Positions 33,801 through 44,210 of a DNA stretch of 64,000 nt are shown piece after piece (positions within the stretch are counted from its first letter, which is position 1; each line of letters begins with the position of its first letter). The notes under the pieces were generated by a model that worked only from the letters and a program-made list of their open reading frames with translations, made no database searches and had not been told where the DNA came from. Source of the DNA: Blattamonas nauphoetae (Eukaryota; Preaxostyla; Oxymonadida). Position numbers and translations under genes: made by a program. The stretch lies in contig JARBJD010000383.1 of the NCBI GenBank assembly GCA_033064195.1, positions 1 to 64,000 of the forward strand, given 5' to 3'.

Positions 33801-35808
33801 TCATCTCAGAATTATGGAAAAGACTTACATGTCGAAGTCAATCACTGTTGGGAAGGGAATGAATGTTTTGGTGGACAATGGAACACATCCTGATCCACTC
33901 ATCGATGTTGTGTCGACAGAATTGAAGGAAGACAAATCCGGACTGATTGTTGTATCCGAAGCGACATTTGCGATGAAAGATGTGACCGTGAAGTTCTCGC
34001 TGATGCCCTCGTCATCGAACATGGTGTTGATCTCCGCATCGTCGAGCACAATCTCGTTGAAAGACGGATGGTTTTCAACATCTGGACACATCAGCAATCA
34101 ACACACTCATGCCGGCATATGTTCCTGGTCGAACGGAGTCATCCAACTGTCCAACAGCGATACCACAATATCGAACACAAAGTTGGCACATCTGCCAACA
34201 GGAGCGATCAATATGAAGGGAGGGAATCTGACGATTGAATCGTGCTCCTTCCACGACAACAATCCCCGCATCATGCCGTTCCTTTCGTCGGGTCGGAACA
34301 TCCACTGCACTGAAGATGGAAAGATCGAAGTTGGGAGTCTGAACGGAGGAGATGGATTGGGAGGCACATCAGCGTGGATCTCGGCGGATGATTGCACGGT
34401 GACCTCATCAATCCTGAACACGGACTCGCTATTATTCATCCCAACACTTTCCAACGAAAGCTCGGTGTATTATTACAGTACAGATCAAATATACTCTCTC
34501 ACACTCAAAGGGACGTTGTTCATGCCATGTGGCTTGTGGTTGGAAGTGTTTGAGATCACTGAGAAAGGGGAAGAGGGGGATTTCGTTCGATTTGAGCTCT
34601 CCCCATCCACTTCGGAATCATTTCGCGAAGAATACATCAACTTCCCTCTTCCAGCCTCTTCGCTCTCCAAAATCGACTCGTCACTGGAATGGCGAGCACG
34701 TCTTGTTTACGGCAACAATCAGAAGACACCATCGACACTTGTGGTGAAAGAAAGCACTGGTACAGGCAAAGGCAAGGGCGGCAAGGAGGCTGAAATGGAG
34801 AAAGACAAGTCGATGTGGTGGATTCCTCTCGTTGCCTGTCTCGTCTCCCTCGCTGCTGTCGTTGCAGTTGTCCTTGTTCTACTGTGGCGCAGAAGAGTCC
34901 ACCAAAAGATGAAAGTGAAGCGGGACGAGGAAGGGGTCCAGCAACAAGAGTTGGTCGAAGACAAAGTTGTCGTCGAAACGAAACCGGTTTTCGATCCAAC
35001 CGCAACTGTCTCGTCCGTCCGTCAACTGAATGGGAACTCGATCTGTCAACCTGAAAGCGACAATATCAGTCTCATCAATTCAACAAGAATTGACGATATT
35101 CAGAAATCTCAAAGACCGATCCCTCTTGTGAACCAAGTTGAGGGAGTGTTGTGTTCAGAGGAGTTCAAGATCGTTGTTGCTGACAAGACAGACACGCTGT
35201 TCAACAGACTACATCGACAGAAGATTGGAGTGGACCGTCGACAAACACAATTGGCAATTGCGAAGGGACTCAAACAACTTGAGAGCTCGAACCAGTCTGC
35301 GGACGCGTTGATGAAGTTCACGTCTCAATGGGTTCACTACGATGCAGATGACCGGATTGTGATTCAAATGAATGATGCTCTCACTCCATCCGCACAACAC
35401 CAACTTTCCAAGTCACCACCCGACCAGGAATTGCAGCGCTGGCAGGCTCCTGAACAAAAGCTTGAAACAAACACTGGAATTCGCATCTCTAACCAAAAAT
35501 CTGATCTTGATCCAATGAAAATTGCGATTTATCGTCTTGGTCTTGTCATGTGGGAAATCGAGACAGGATCGATCCCTTTCAGGGAGCTGGATGGAACCAG
35601 TGCCCATCGGACGCTCTGTTCGGGCACTCTCCCCAAGATGGACGGGTTTTCGACAACAATGAAGGATCTGATCTCTTCATGTCTCAGTCTGAACCCGGCT
35701 GAGCGTCCATCCATCGACACTATCATCTCCATTCTCGCAGGAGTCCAAGTTCAGCCACCAACAACAAACTCTTTTCAGCCAGCCGTCTTCAAACGAATCC
35801 TGCCTTGA
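30835..35808 (+). CDS. Receptor-like protein: beta-helix ectodomain, TM, pseudokinase tail
   Basis: The open frame of 1,657 codons has no intron and ends in UGA. The start MKWAWATLLIMEIATVSNMC gives a signal peptide. Residues ~30-540 are a beta-helix-like ectodomain (for example LTNCFFVSCEARLCGGGLGL). Several beta-sandwich repeats cover ~560-960 and a second beta-helix stretch ~960-1290. The TM lies at ~1327-1350 (WWIPLVACLVSLAAVVAVVL). The kinase-like C-lobe has SQWVHYDADDRIVIQM at the catalytic-loop site, no DFG, RWQAPEQK (~1532), and YRLGLVMWEIETGSIPFREL. Architecture and tail match the genes at 26828-30802 and 16673-20185, so these are paralogues. It is the longest and most complete of the three. 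The absence of canonical catalytic residues makes it a pseudokinase by sequence. Confidence 0.9.
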   Translation: MKWAWATLLIMEIATVSNMCDDHLPLSDVLDVKVGHTNSRQSYTITLPKGVYHAKDLEIFSQQLTLIGQRTKLIRSDGNTYENSANEETSQAVQTNIDIEHPNCLLSVQNSTLLFSSWILDCSSGQTVVCAVSSSDVTISDSDVLSNLEYSPFMISNDGVDHRSNIHIFSTTHKSSSKCLLPFVDVLCRPVKVPRILQNDAGHWIHDLISVSGSGLTLSDQTLILGSGPLFSFKMHDLPSSSGSSRNVEVNTCLSSSRLLNVTSFGNTQMKTGRRMGSEVKQTVIGCSVSSCTNHDSGTTFLSPNWGGSLTCQNSSFSSCVRTSNAIIDHKHQNITKSHPINRTEVLSSSDVTSVTFTLCTFDRMSVDSSSTTKGGAAIHLNQSNSTLSIHQCSFHICTVTVGQFERGGGAILLTSMYPDSPITITSSSFTECESTASGLIDIEGGALLCDSPSTLTMSDCFFEKDKSINSGAASLCRHSRATLTNCFFVSCEARLCGGGLGLTDIKSVSLSFLRFRKCVASGYDASKTKDIFIKHMDSELVETNAVVYSDSSSSAPTITVHVTTNAVDATVEATSDIPIAGTVGILLAGSNVPRLVQVVFGVKTATATTGSVTVSSGANGILPPATYTVRSSSYIPYPRPTIKSAESARKDENTTKITLNGVAMDEGSYSMQLSRGGQTWNVSLIWEGSKKLTGTAPLYPSNAEGRLNYSTLYTVTKVEWISEGVRTDLDLSTKINFTTPSEPTRIEKCLAVALSPDRTKISLSLEGRLIHDRMGYLSLNRDSFACESDYPVTDVNSTHATVNFRVDSSESDYTVEYGKEYTLQVPEDEADELFVNEGIVIRVPHPPRLVGLEAKFNPQRTAFTIHLTGTDFVPNAKYTLQLNSSLNLSVTIKTTVKGESVLAPIGLNGKMKCSETYTLTALTPSMQGTGLILNTTGHSFTTLTKPTNLELLVGWRGFGILTCGDEKTPCDSLKDAMTVVEGLSIKDVHLRIMEKTYMSKSITVGKGMNVLVDNGTHPDPLIDVVSTELKEDKSGLIVVSEATFAMKDVTVKFSLMPSSSNMVLISASSSTISLKDGWFSTSGHISNQHTHAGICSWSNGVIQLSNSDTTISNTKLAHLPTGAINMKGGNLTIESCSFHDNNPRIMPFLSSGRNIHCTEDGKIEVGSLNGGDGLGGTSAWISADDCTVTSSILNTDSLLFIPTLSNESSVYYYSTDQIYSLTLKGTLFMPCGLWLEVFEITEKGEEGDFVRFELSPSTSESFREEYINFPLPASSLSKIDSSLEWRARLVYGNNQKTPSTLVVKESTGTGKGKGGKEAEMEKDKSMWWIPLVACLVSLAAVVAVVLVLLWRRRVHQKMKVKRDEEGVQQQELVEDKVVVETKPVFDPTATVSSVRQLNGNSICQPESDNISLINSTRIDDIQKSQRPIPLVNQVEGVLCSEEFKIVVADKTDTLFNRLHRQKIGVDRRQTQLAIAKGLKQLESSNQSADALMKFTSQWVHYDADDRIVIQMNDALTPSAQHQLSKSPPDQELQRWQAPEQKLETNTGIRISNQKSDLDPMKIAIYRLGLVMWEIETGSIPFRELDGTSAHRTLCSGTLPKMDGFSTTMKDLISSCLSLNPAERPSIDTIISILAGVQVQPPTTNSFQPAVFKRILP

Positions 35809-36497
35809 TCTCCCTGTTCCTCTCTCAAGTCCCACTCCCTCTCAGCCGTCGGCCCAACCGACCCATCGCCAAGCGAGGGGAACAAATCAAGGACACAGCA
35901 TGAATCGAATTCATAGTCATCAGACCATCAATTCATGATACGAGCATGACTCAGCTTCTTCATGTTGTCTCCAGTTGGTTTCGAACAGCAAACACTGCTC
36001 GCTGAACGCTTACCTCACACACAGCTGTCTTATTTCTACTCATTGGTTGTATCTTGCTTCTCAATATCATGTCTGTACCCCTTCTTCTGTTTCGCAATGT
36101 GGATTCGGATCGTTGCAGGCTTCATATTTATCAACTTCATCATCCATCCTCACCGATCACTCACAGCTCAAACAGCCACTCGACACATCAACCATCGACT
36201 TTGTCGTTCTGTCCATTGCAGCAAACTTGACGACTGTGATGAGCATCGGCTGTCGTGCTTTTTATTCACTTTTCTTCCTTATCTCCATGTCAGGTTGGAG
36301 CTCCGTGCACTTTTGGTTCGACTCCAACGAGATTCATAGTTGTTACATCAATTATGTTGTCATCATTCTGAACACATTCTTCTGTGCCCGTCGGGATGTT
36401 GTTCTCTTCATGTGCTCCATCTCAACCATACCCCTGCCGTTCACTTCTCACCACTCATCTCACCCTTCGTTTCATCAAACCTCATTTCTCTCTTCTA
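35809..36497. other. Spacer downstream of pseudokinase gene
   Basis: A 207-codon plus-strand frame (35975-36598) contains a hydrophobic patch (TIDFVVLSIAANLTTVMSIG). It overlaps the end of the minus-strand coiled-coil gene and has no recognised domain, so I do not call it. Nothing else is evident. Confidence 0.3.
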
Positions 36498-39400
36498 TCA
36501 CCTCAGAATCACACATTCGATCGTACACACATCACTCCTTTCATCACATCGCTCAATGTAATTTACGCACTTCTCGTTTTGGAGAAATGACACACTGATA
36601 TTCAGGGCTGAAACAATGGGAATAATCCTGTGATTCTCGCAGAGATGACGTGATAGAAGTGCAAGACTCTCCCTTACCAGTCTCAGTCTCTCTGACTGAT
36701 CGTAAAAGTGGGTCAGAGTGGTGTCAAGGATGAGTTGCTGATCTCCCACGATTCTCATCGTCTCTCGATGCTCTCTCAGCAGCTGCTCCTAAAACGGTTC
36801 CAAGCCAGACGAGATCGACGATGTAGAACTGTTCCGAGGGAAGAGCGGAATGGGCGAGATCGCGACTGATCGACGAGGGGTGACAAGGGGGTTGGCTGTG
36901 TTCGGAGCTTCGTCGGCGTTTTGGGTGAGTGTTGACACAGTCTTGGATAGTCTGTCGACCTCCTCGTTCTTCCGAAGAAGCTCATTTGCGTGTGCTTCTC
37001 TTTCTTTCCTCATTTCTTCTTTCAGTGTCTCCAGATCCTTCTGTGCTCGCACTTTCTGTCTCTGGTTGTTGTCGTTCTCAGAAAGAAGAGCAGAGAGACG
37101 ATTGTTCATCTCGTCCAGTTGCTTCTGCAGATCATTCAGCGACTTCCTCTGCGCTTCTTCTTCCTCCTTCCTTCTGTCGTCTGCTTTCTTCCTCTCCTCG
37201 TCCACTTTCTTCTGTTTGGCTTGATTTTGCTGATTATCTTTCTTCAGTCTGTCGGTCTCGGCCTTCATCGATTGAGTCTCCTTCTCCAACTCCTTCACTC
37301 GGTCTTGTTCTTTCTGTCGAGCGGTGGTTTCGCGTCTGATTCTCTCCTCCATCTCTCGTGTCTTCGATTCTTGCTCCGATTCTCGTCTCTTCATTTCAGC
37401 TGCCCGAATCTCTTCCATTTTCTGTCATTTCCTCCAATTTCTTCTTCTGTTCGTCCACTCTCTTTCTTTCTCTTTTTTTTCATCTTTCTCTCTTTTCAGT
37501 GCTTGTCGATGTTGTTCAAGTTCCAACACCTTCTGCTTTTCGAGTGTTTCGTGTTTGTTTCTCTCTTCCTTCTCTTTGCTCTCCACTTCTTTGACCAGTC
37601 TTGCCTTCTTTTCTTCCTCGCTCTTCATCGACTCAATCTGTTTCTTGAACATCTCAAGTTTGGCGGTCGCTTCTGCCAAAGCCGCATTTTTCTTCTTCAT
37701 TTCTTCTTCGAATCTTTTCTGTCTCTCTGCTTCTTCATTTCTTCTCTCTCTTTCCTCTTCTCTCTTCTTCTCTTGTTCTTCACGCAATCTCAATTTGTTC
37801 TCTTCCTCTTTCTGTTTTTCCTCCTTTTCCACTGCTTCGTTTCTTCTGCGCTCTTCTTCTTCTCTTCTGCGCCTCTCTGCTTCCTTCTTCAGCTCGCTAA
37901 GCTCGTTCTCCAACTCTTGAATCCGCTGGTCTTTCGTTGTGCTGTCCTTTTCCAACACTTCGAGTTTCTGTTTGCTTTGTTCCATCTCTCGGAGTGATTC
38001 TGTGTTTCTCCTCTCTTCCTGCTCTCGCTTCCTCTTTCGCTCTTCTTCAACAGCGTCTGCCCGTTCGTTCTCTCGCTTCGATCGCTCCTCCTCTTCTTTT
38101 GCGACTCGCTCCTGCTCTCGGCGATGTATGTCCAATTCGTTTGTCAATTCTTCTATCTTTTGATTCTATTCTACCTTCTCCTTCTTCACGATCTCCATCT
38201 CTTCCTTCGTTTGTCGCTATGCTTCTTTCATTCTGTTCTCTTCCTCTTCTCTGGGTTGAGATTCTTCTTTGCTGCATGCGTCTCTTGTGCCCGCTTCTTC
38301 CTTCCTTTTGTTCTCCTCTTGTTCCCATCGCTCCTTCTCCCTTCGTGCAGGCTCGTTCTCTTTCTGTCTCTCCTGCCTCTCAGCGTTGAAGTTGTTCTCT
38401 TTTTCATCGAGCCGTTGTCGGAGCTGCTCAATTTCCTTGTTCTTCTTTTCATCTTCCCTCTTCATCTCTTCCGCTTGTCTCTTCCTCTCCATTTCTTCCA
38501 TCTCCTCTTCACGCTTTCTCATTTCTTTAACTTTCCTCCTCTCCTCTTCCTGTCGAATCTCTCTCTCTTCAATCATTTGCAGATTCTGTTTAAATGTCAC
38601 TCCCAGCACCGTCAGCAACTGATTCTGCAGAATAGTTTCGGCCAGCTTCACCGTGAGCAGAGGCAAGTAGTTCTGCTCTGCAGATGCAAGTGTCTTTTCA
38701 TCTTCTTCATCCCTTCGCCTCGTCTCCTCGTTCTCTCTTTTTCTGAGTTCGGGATCCCTTCTTAATCTCTCTTCTAGATCCTCCAATCGAAAGTGCAATT
38801 CTTCCTCTCTTCGGCGCCTCTCCTCTTCCCTTCTTACGTTCTTCATCCGCTTTTTCTTGTGCGATTCGCTCCTTCTCTTCTCGCTTCTTTTCTTCTTCCC
38901 TGAAGATCCGTTCTGCTTCACTACGTTTCTGCTGTTCTTTCTCCATCCTGATTCTTGCTTCTTTCTCTCTCTAGATCATTTCTTCTCTAGTTCTCTCGCT
39001 TGCGCGGCAGAGTTCCTCTTCCCTCTCCCATTCCAATTCGTCCTGTCTTATTTTTTCATCTTCTGCTGCGAGCTCTTTCACTGCTCGCTCCTCCTCTTCC
39101 ATTCGCAGTCTCTCCTCGTATTGAAGGATCTCTCTCGCAATTCGCCGATCCTCTTCTTTCTGACGGCTTTCCTCTTCTTCTTTCTGATGTCTTTCCGCTT
39201 CTTCTTTCTGATGTCTTTCCGCTTCTTCTTTCCTTGTTCGTTCTTCTATTTCTGTGTGAGCTGTTTTCTCTTCTTCCGCTTCGTCAGCTAGTTCACCCTG
39301 CTCCTTCATCTTTCCTTTCGTTGACTCGCTCCTTCCCATTTCGTATTCGTCCCCGCTGTCCTTCTCCGCTTCTTCATCATCCTTGTGTGTCTTCCCTTTT

Positions 39401-40711
39401 CCCTTCTTCACTTTCTGACTGCTGCCAATTCTGTCCAAAGCGAGTAGAGAGATGCTGAACGAGCTCGATTGTGGAGACGACAAATTCGACGACGAGAGAC
39501 CCGGACGATCTGCCGACGATTGCTGGCGATACACAATCGGAGTGGCTGACAAATGAGAAGAGATGGCCTGCAGAGATCAAGAAGAGAAAAGAGGCGATGA
39601 GGATGTGAAGCATGCAAACGATGGACAACCTCTGTTGAGCTGTACCTGTTTCGATTGCGTCCCCGCGCATCGGTCTGCTGTTCCTGCGAGGCACTTGTGG
39701 AGTTCGCTCAGATTCGGGAACGAACCGCATACACAGCCCGCTCTTCATGGCGATCCAGAGGACCCCATCAGGGCCAGCATATCCACACACTGGCGAATAC
39801 TTCGACCAGTCCAGATCAAGTTTGGCTAACTTTGGTTTTGGGTGATGCCTCGAAAGATGAGGTTTCGAAGGCGTTTGGAGAAGAGAGGTGTCAGATTGGG
39901 ACGAAAGAGTGTTGGGCGTTTGAGGTGGCGAAATGGTTGCATAAGTGTCAGTTTTCTTGATCAAATAGAAAGATGCGGGAAGAGAAAAGACGATATATTC
40001 GTCCCATTCCAAGAACAACGCTATTCTCGACTTGAAATCGATGGTGAGCTGTTCCAACAGGTGATACGAAGGTTTATCGTCATGTTGATCGTCGAGATTG
40101 TCCTGGATGGAAACAATACTCAGCTTTCCATCTGAAAAGCTGGTAATGGCGCTATTTCCATGGGGGATGAGAGCTATCACCTTGCTGTTCCTTCAGGTGA
40201 TTGAAGCTGGTCCAGAATATCAATTCCATCGTCATTGTTGTGCTGTTCATTTCCGAAGGAACTTTCACTTGAATTCAGAGTAAGACTCGACATTGAAGCC
40301 TGCTTAATCCTCGCTTCCTCTCTCGATGGCTTGCCCTTGGTGTTCATCCGGTTTTCTTTCATACAATAAATGGATCCATCAGTTCCACCAATCCAGAGAA
40401 GATTGGGGTTTCCAACGACAATTTTGGTCAGTCTAAATGTTGAAACAACGAAAACGGAGTGAATCGTCTGTTCGTGATGGTTGAGACGAAGGAGAGTTCC
40501 ATCCATCAAAGTAACCCAAATGAATTGTGAATGGAGCAGTGATTGAGCGAATGCGGTCACATAACTCTTCGATGACATAGAGCTTTGGATGTGAATGGGA
40601 AAGTGGATCGAGAATCGTGAGATATGGATGATCATGAACGTGAACAATCGAATCATACAAGATTGTGAGTTTTTTGACGCTGAGACCATTCTGGGAGACG
40701 AAGAAAATCAA
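36498..40711 (-). CDS. Long protein with propeller-like N-terminus and coiled-coil body
   Basis: The N-terminal ~400 residues (40.7-39.65 kb) show beta-propeller/WD40-like blades (WVTLMDGTLLRLNHHEQTIH, PNLLWIGGTDGSIYC, GPDGVLWIAMKSGLCM). A 100-nt intron at 39645-39546 leads to a Ser-rich linker. About 900 residues of Glu/Lys/Arg-rich coiled coil follow (39.4-36.9 kb), then a short end with EQLLREHRETMRIVGDQQLI and UGA at 36500-36498; splicing near 36685 could move the stop to 36555-36553. UAG codons are in frame at 38973-38971, 38219-38217, 38168-38166 and 36791-36789, each with clear coding sequence on both sides. Single-base frame changes occur near 40550, 40180, 38850 and 37475-37430, some next to homopolymers. 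The start lies upstream of 40711. It is probably cytoskeletal or a trafficking scaffold, but no family is assigned. Confidence 0.75.
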
Positions 40712-41304
40712 ATAAAACGTGAATATGGATGTGAATTCAAAGATTGGATTTAGCGAGAGAAATCATGATTTATGATATAATATTGATGAAGAATTTACAT
40801 ACAGTACTTCCAAAAACATGTATGAAGCCTGATGAATCTGAAGCTCAGGTCGAATTAGTGGAAATGATGAGGATCATTGCGGTGAGAGTGCTCGGCGACG
40901 GATAATGATATATTCTGTGATTATCAATTGAACTGAATACTGAAACACTGTGTTCCCCAAAAACCACAGATTATTCCGAATAGAATGAGGCTGTGGCCCA
41001 ACGTTTTCATTCGGAATTGCGAGGGTCTTACTCAGCTACATAGAGGGATATCGTCGTACAAATTTCAGAAGAGGAGATAAGCATACCATTCTAAACTGTG
41101 GAGCTGAGTGTAAGTTGCTTGAACAAGAGATACAAATGCGAGATTGATTGCCCATTTGGTTTAAAATATTGATGATATCTTGTTTAAAACAGAAGAATAA
41201 TCTATGAAGAGTTCAAAGAAATACAAAGCAATTCAAAACAGCAGATTGTATAAGGGTGAGTCTCACATCTCGTCGGTAAATATGACGAAACTGAAGAACA
41301 AAGG
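40712..41304. other. Spacer, possibly holding the 5' exon(s) of the coiled-coil gene
   Basis: A CCCAG 3' splice-like site just inside 40711 implies an upstream exon in this stretch, but no open frame with matching phase is convincing. The segment is AT-rich and shows no repeats. Confidence 0.35.
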
Positions 41305-42099
41305 TCAGGCCACTTTAAAAGTTCCGTCCTGATCCGATGGGGGAGGTTGATAATTCGAAGGGTATTCGGGTTGATTCACAGGAGCATTCGCTGGTTGGGA
41401 GGTCTCTGCCGGAAAAGCGAGAACGACGTTGGTTTGTGGTTGTTGTTGAGCAGTCACGTGTTGTGTGTCATGGGCTATGTATCCACGCGCCCAATTGACA
41501 ATGGATTGATTATCCTCCCGCTTGATTGGAATGTATGAAACGAAATGAGTGCCATCGGCATAAATCACGAACCATGTCCTGTTCATAAAGTTTTTCCCAA
41601 CCCAATGATAATAAACCCTCGCTGCTTGATCTTTGACTGAAATTTGGGTCACGTTGTGTAGATTGACAATATCCTCGGTTGGCCGGACGCAGAACAATTT
41701 CCCAAGTGTTGTCGGTTGTGTTCTGAGCGTGATTGTGCCAGAGACAGGATCGAGAATATATGCTCCTGTCTTTTCCGAACTATGCATGCCACATCCCTAA
41801 AATGATAGAATGAGAATGGCTCGGAACAAACGATGATGATGATGTAAAACGGAAGAACGACTACGATAACCTGTTGGAGTGAAGAAAGCCGAAGATGACA
41901 TACAATTGCTCCAACCCATCCAGCAAAAATGAATGTGAGGATAGGAAATGCAGCCAAGATGCAGAAAACTAAAATGAAGGTGAAATAGTTCACGCAAGAA
42001 CGTTCATCGACTGGAGATGTTAAAAAAAGGAGGGGAGAAACATTTATATTCTATTTTCTCTCCGGTTGGAGCTGGTTGAACTCCAATAGGTACATCCAT
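41305..42099 (-). CDS. Small spliced two-helix membrane protein
   Basis: Four exons (42099-42042, 42010-41904, 41870-41832, 41796-41305) join in frame to 231 residues ending in UGA. The introns are only 31, 33 and 35 nt, all GT-AG. After a 26-residue Pro-containing head there are two hydrophobic helices: one around NYFTFILVFCILAAFPIL, and one formed across two splice junctions (AIVIVVVLPFYIIIIGCGM). A soluble ~150-residue domain follows (SGTITLRTQPTTLGKLFCVR, YYHWVGKNFMNRTWFVIYAD), then a Gln/Pro-rich tail. The family is not recognised; the layout suggests a membrane-anchored cytosolic domain. It is divergently arranged with ARM-like copy 1, with 177 bp between the start codons. Confidence 0.85.
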
Positions 42100-42238
42100 G
42101 ACTTAAATATGCCCATTGTTTGTTCCTTTCAGTAGTGTGGAATTGATGGACATGTCAGAGGTTGAAAAAACGTTTGAACAACAAATGGAAAGAATCTCAA
42201 AGGCTTGGCTGGCTATTGACCATTCTTTGACTTTGCTC

Positions 42239-42250
42239 TGACCCACAAAC
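42239..42250 (+). promoter_or_regulatory. Conserved upstream motif of ARM-like copy 1
   Basis: TGACCCACAAAC lies about 38 nt before the ATG. The equivalent site is present before the other three paralogues, along with a purine-rich AGAAAGA just before the ATG. It may be a promoter or 5'-UTR element, or simply shared ancestry. Confidence 0.35.
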
Positions 42251-42276
42251 AGTGATTCTTTTCTGTCTCAGAAAGA

Positions 42277-43350
42277 ATGAGCACGATAATCAAGAAAACA
42301 GATACCACCCCAAGTACAGCACATTCTGCTTTGTCTTCTTCTCACTTGACATTTTCAATGGATTGCTCAGCGTTCCTGAATTGGGATGAAGGCAAATTTG
42401 ATTCAGTATCCGAACAAGCTGTTGTCTTTCGATCTCTCGTTGCCACTTTAAAGTTACAGCCTTCCCCTGATGCCTCTCTGGATGTGAAAGCCGTGAAATT
42501 TCTCGAATCTGTGAAACCGAAGAATCATGAATCACCAGATGCTCTTCTCAACAGCCTTGCATCGAACTCTGATGCATCTCAGACAGATTTCGTACAGTCC
42601 ATTGTGGTGCTCATTTCTTCTGCCAGCAATACAATCACCGTCGCAGCAATGAAGATGCTGGATTCTCTGATCTTGTTCTGTTCACCGAAAATCCATCTTG
42701 CCCTTGTCAAAGCTGATCTGATCCCTCAAGTCATCAACTCTCTCAATCTACAGTCTCTTTCTTTTGCTGAAACAGTTGATCTCCACACCCGTCTCATGTC
42801 ATGGATCCCAAATTCTTTCTGGCTCGCAACCCCAAATTGTCTCGCACAACTCGGACTTAAAGATGAGAATGAACAACAAGCTGTTCACGAGACAGTTCTG
42901 AAACAAGTTGTGGTACCTTTGGAGAAGTATTTTCACCATTTGTGCGTGAACCGCTATTCGGTCGTCGATGGTGAGCTATCCGGGTGTTTGCTGGTCCTCC
43001 TCACCCATCTCCTCCGAATATGTCCATATTATCAACCGACAATGGAATTTGTTCTTCATATGCCTGCCGCTGTCACGATTCCAAGTTGTCTCGCATTCGT
43101 CGAGAATGATGTTACGATCCGGTCGTTTCTGCATCTCATGAACTATATTCAGCTGGAATGGAACGACCAAAGAAGAGATGAGCGACAGATGTGGAAGAAA
43201 GTGCATAGAATGCTGAGAATGGAGGGCATCGAAGATGTGATGGAGGTAATGCTTCGAAACGACCAAAGCAAAATCGATGGAAGATGGATTGTTGCTCATT
43301 CGATCGACTTGAACAATGAGCAGGGCATGAACGTCCCAAAACTTTGGTAG
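42277..43350 (+). CDS. ARM/HEAT-like helical repeat family protein, copy 1
   Basis: The frame encodes 357 residues. A Ser/Thr-rich head is followed by MDCSAFLNWDE, then helices typical of armadillo/HEAT repeats (AVVFRSLVATLKLQ, FVQSIVVLISSASNTITVAA, IHLALVKADLIPQVINSLNL). It ends with RQMWKKVHRMLRMEGIEDVM and EQGMNVPKLW. From memory this is a large lineage-specific family in Blattamonas; its function is unknown. It is the only one of the four copies here with no interruption. The frame ends at UAG 43348-43350. If UAG is sense, it stays open through a segment shared with copies 2 and 3 (QTLFVC.-.RLWHR) to a UAA at 43669 and beyond, so the true C-terminus is unsure. Confidence 0.8.
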   Translation: MSTIIKKTDTTPSTAHSALSSSHLTFSMDCSAFLNWDEGKFDSVSEQAVVFRSLVATLKLQPSPDASLDVKAVKFLESVKPKNHESPDALLNSLASNSDASQTDFVQSIVVLISSASNTITVAAMKMLDSLILFCSPKIHLALVKADLIPQVINSLNLQSLSFAETVDLHTRLMSWIPNSFWLATPNCLAQLGLKDENEQQAVHETVLKQVVVPLEKYFHHLCVNRYSVVDGELSGCLLVLLTHLLRICPYYQPTMEFVLHMPAAVTIPSCLAFVENDVTIRSFLHLMNYIQLEWNDQRRDERQMWKKVHRMLRMEGIEDVMEVMLRNDQSKIDGRWIVAHSIDLNNEQGMNVPKLW

Positions 43351-43737
43351 ACTCGGACAAGCACCAGCACATCTTTCGAACTGTTTGTGACTCCTTTTGG
43401 ACAACAAACACTGTTTGTGTGTCGTCGTTGTCGGCTCTGGCATCGCCTCATCATTTCGTCTGTCGGAACGATTCGGATTCTCTCTCGCCAGTCTCCCTCG
43501 ATTGTCGCGACAAACTCCGTCTCCTTCGCCGCCAGTCTCGCTCCGCGCATACTGCTCATTTGCGGAAGGCAAATCTGCGATTTGAGGCACTCTGTGCATC
43601 TCGCTCTCCACCCACCCTCCCCCTCTCTCGCTTCGCATTCTGGATCTCCCTCTCTCGTCAGCAGACCCTAACAAAGTCAAGTTGGAAGAATCAAAAAATG
43701 TCGTCGCTCATCTCATGGCCGTTCTCGATCGCTGCTC

Positions 43738-44210
43738 CCTCACCACCCACACCCTCGCACTCCCCTCTGCCTCTCCCTCACCACCCACACCCTCCCACTC
43801 CCCTCTGCCTCTCCCTCACCACCCACACCCTCCCACTCCCCTCTGCCTCTCCCTCACCACCCACACCCTCCCACTCCCCTCTGCCTCTCCCTCACCACCC
43901 ACACCCTCCCACTCCCCTCTGCCTCTCCCTCACCACCCACACCCTCCCACTCCTCTCTGCCCCTCCCTCACCACCCACACCCTCCCACTCCCTCTGCCTC
44001 TCCCTCACCACCCACACCCTCCCACTCCCTCTGCCTCTCCCTCACCACCCACACCCTCGCACTCCCCTCTGCCTCTCCCTCTCCACCCACACCCTCGCAC
44101 TCCCCTCTGCCTCTCCCTCACCACCCACACCCTCCCACTCCCCTCTGTCTCTCCATCACCACCCACACCCTCCCACTCCCCTCTGCCTCTCCCTCACCAC
44201 CCACGCCCTT
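43738..44210. repeat. 38-bp minisatellite, ~12 copies
   Basis: The unit is CCTCCCACTCCCCTCTGCCT followed by CTCCCTCACCACCCACAC, with some 36-37-bp variants. The same repeat recurs at 51903-52155 at the same relative place behind copy 3. It is open in all plus frames but length-variable, so it is not convincingly coding. Confidence 0.9.

Noticed and set aside
36850-39458. Long hydrophobic plus-strand ORFs (up to 335 codons) suggesting membrane proteins
   Set aside because: They are antisense to the Glu/Lys/Arg-rich coiled coil, which mirrors into Leu/Phe/Ser-rich frames.
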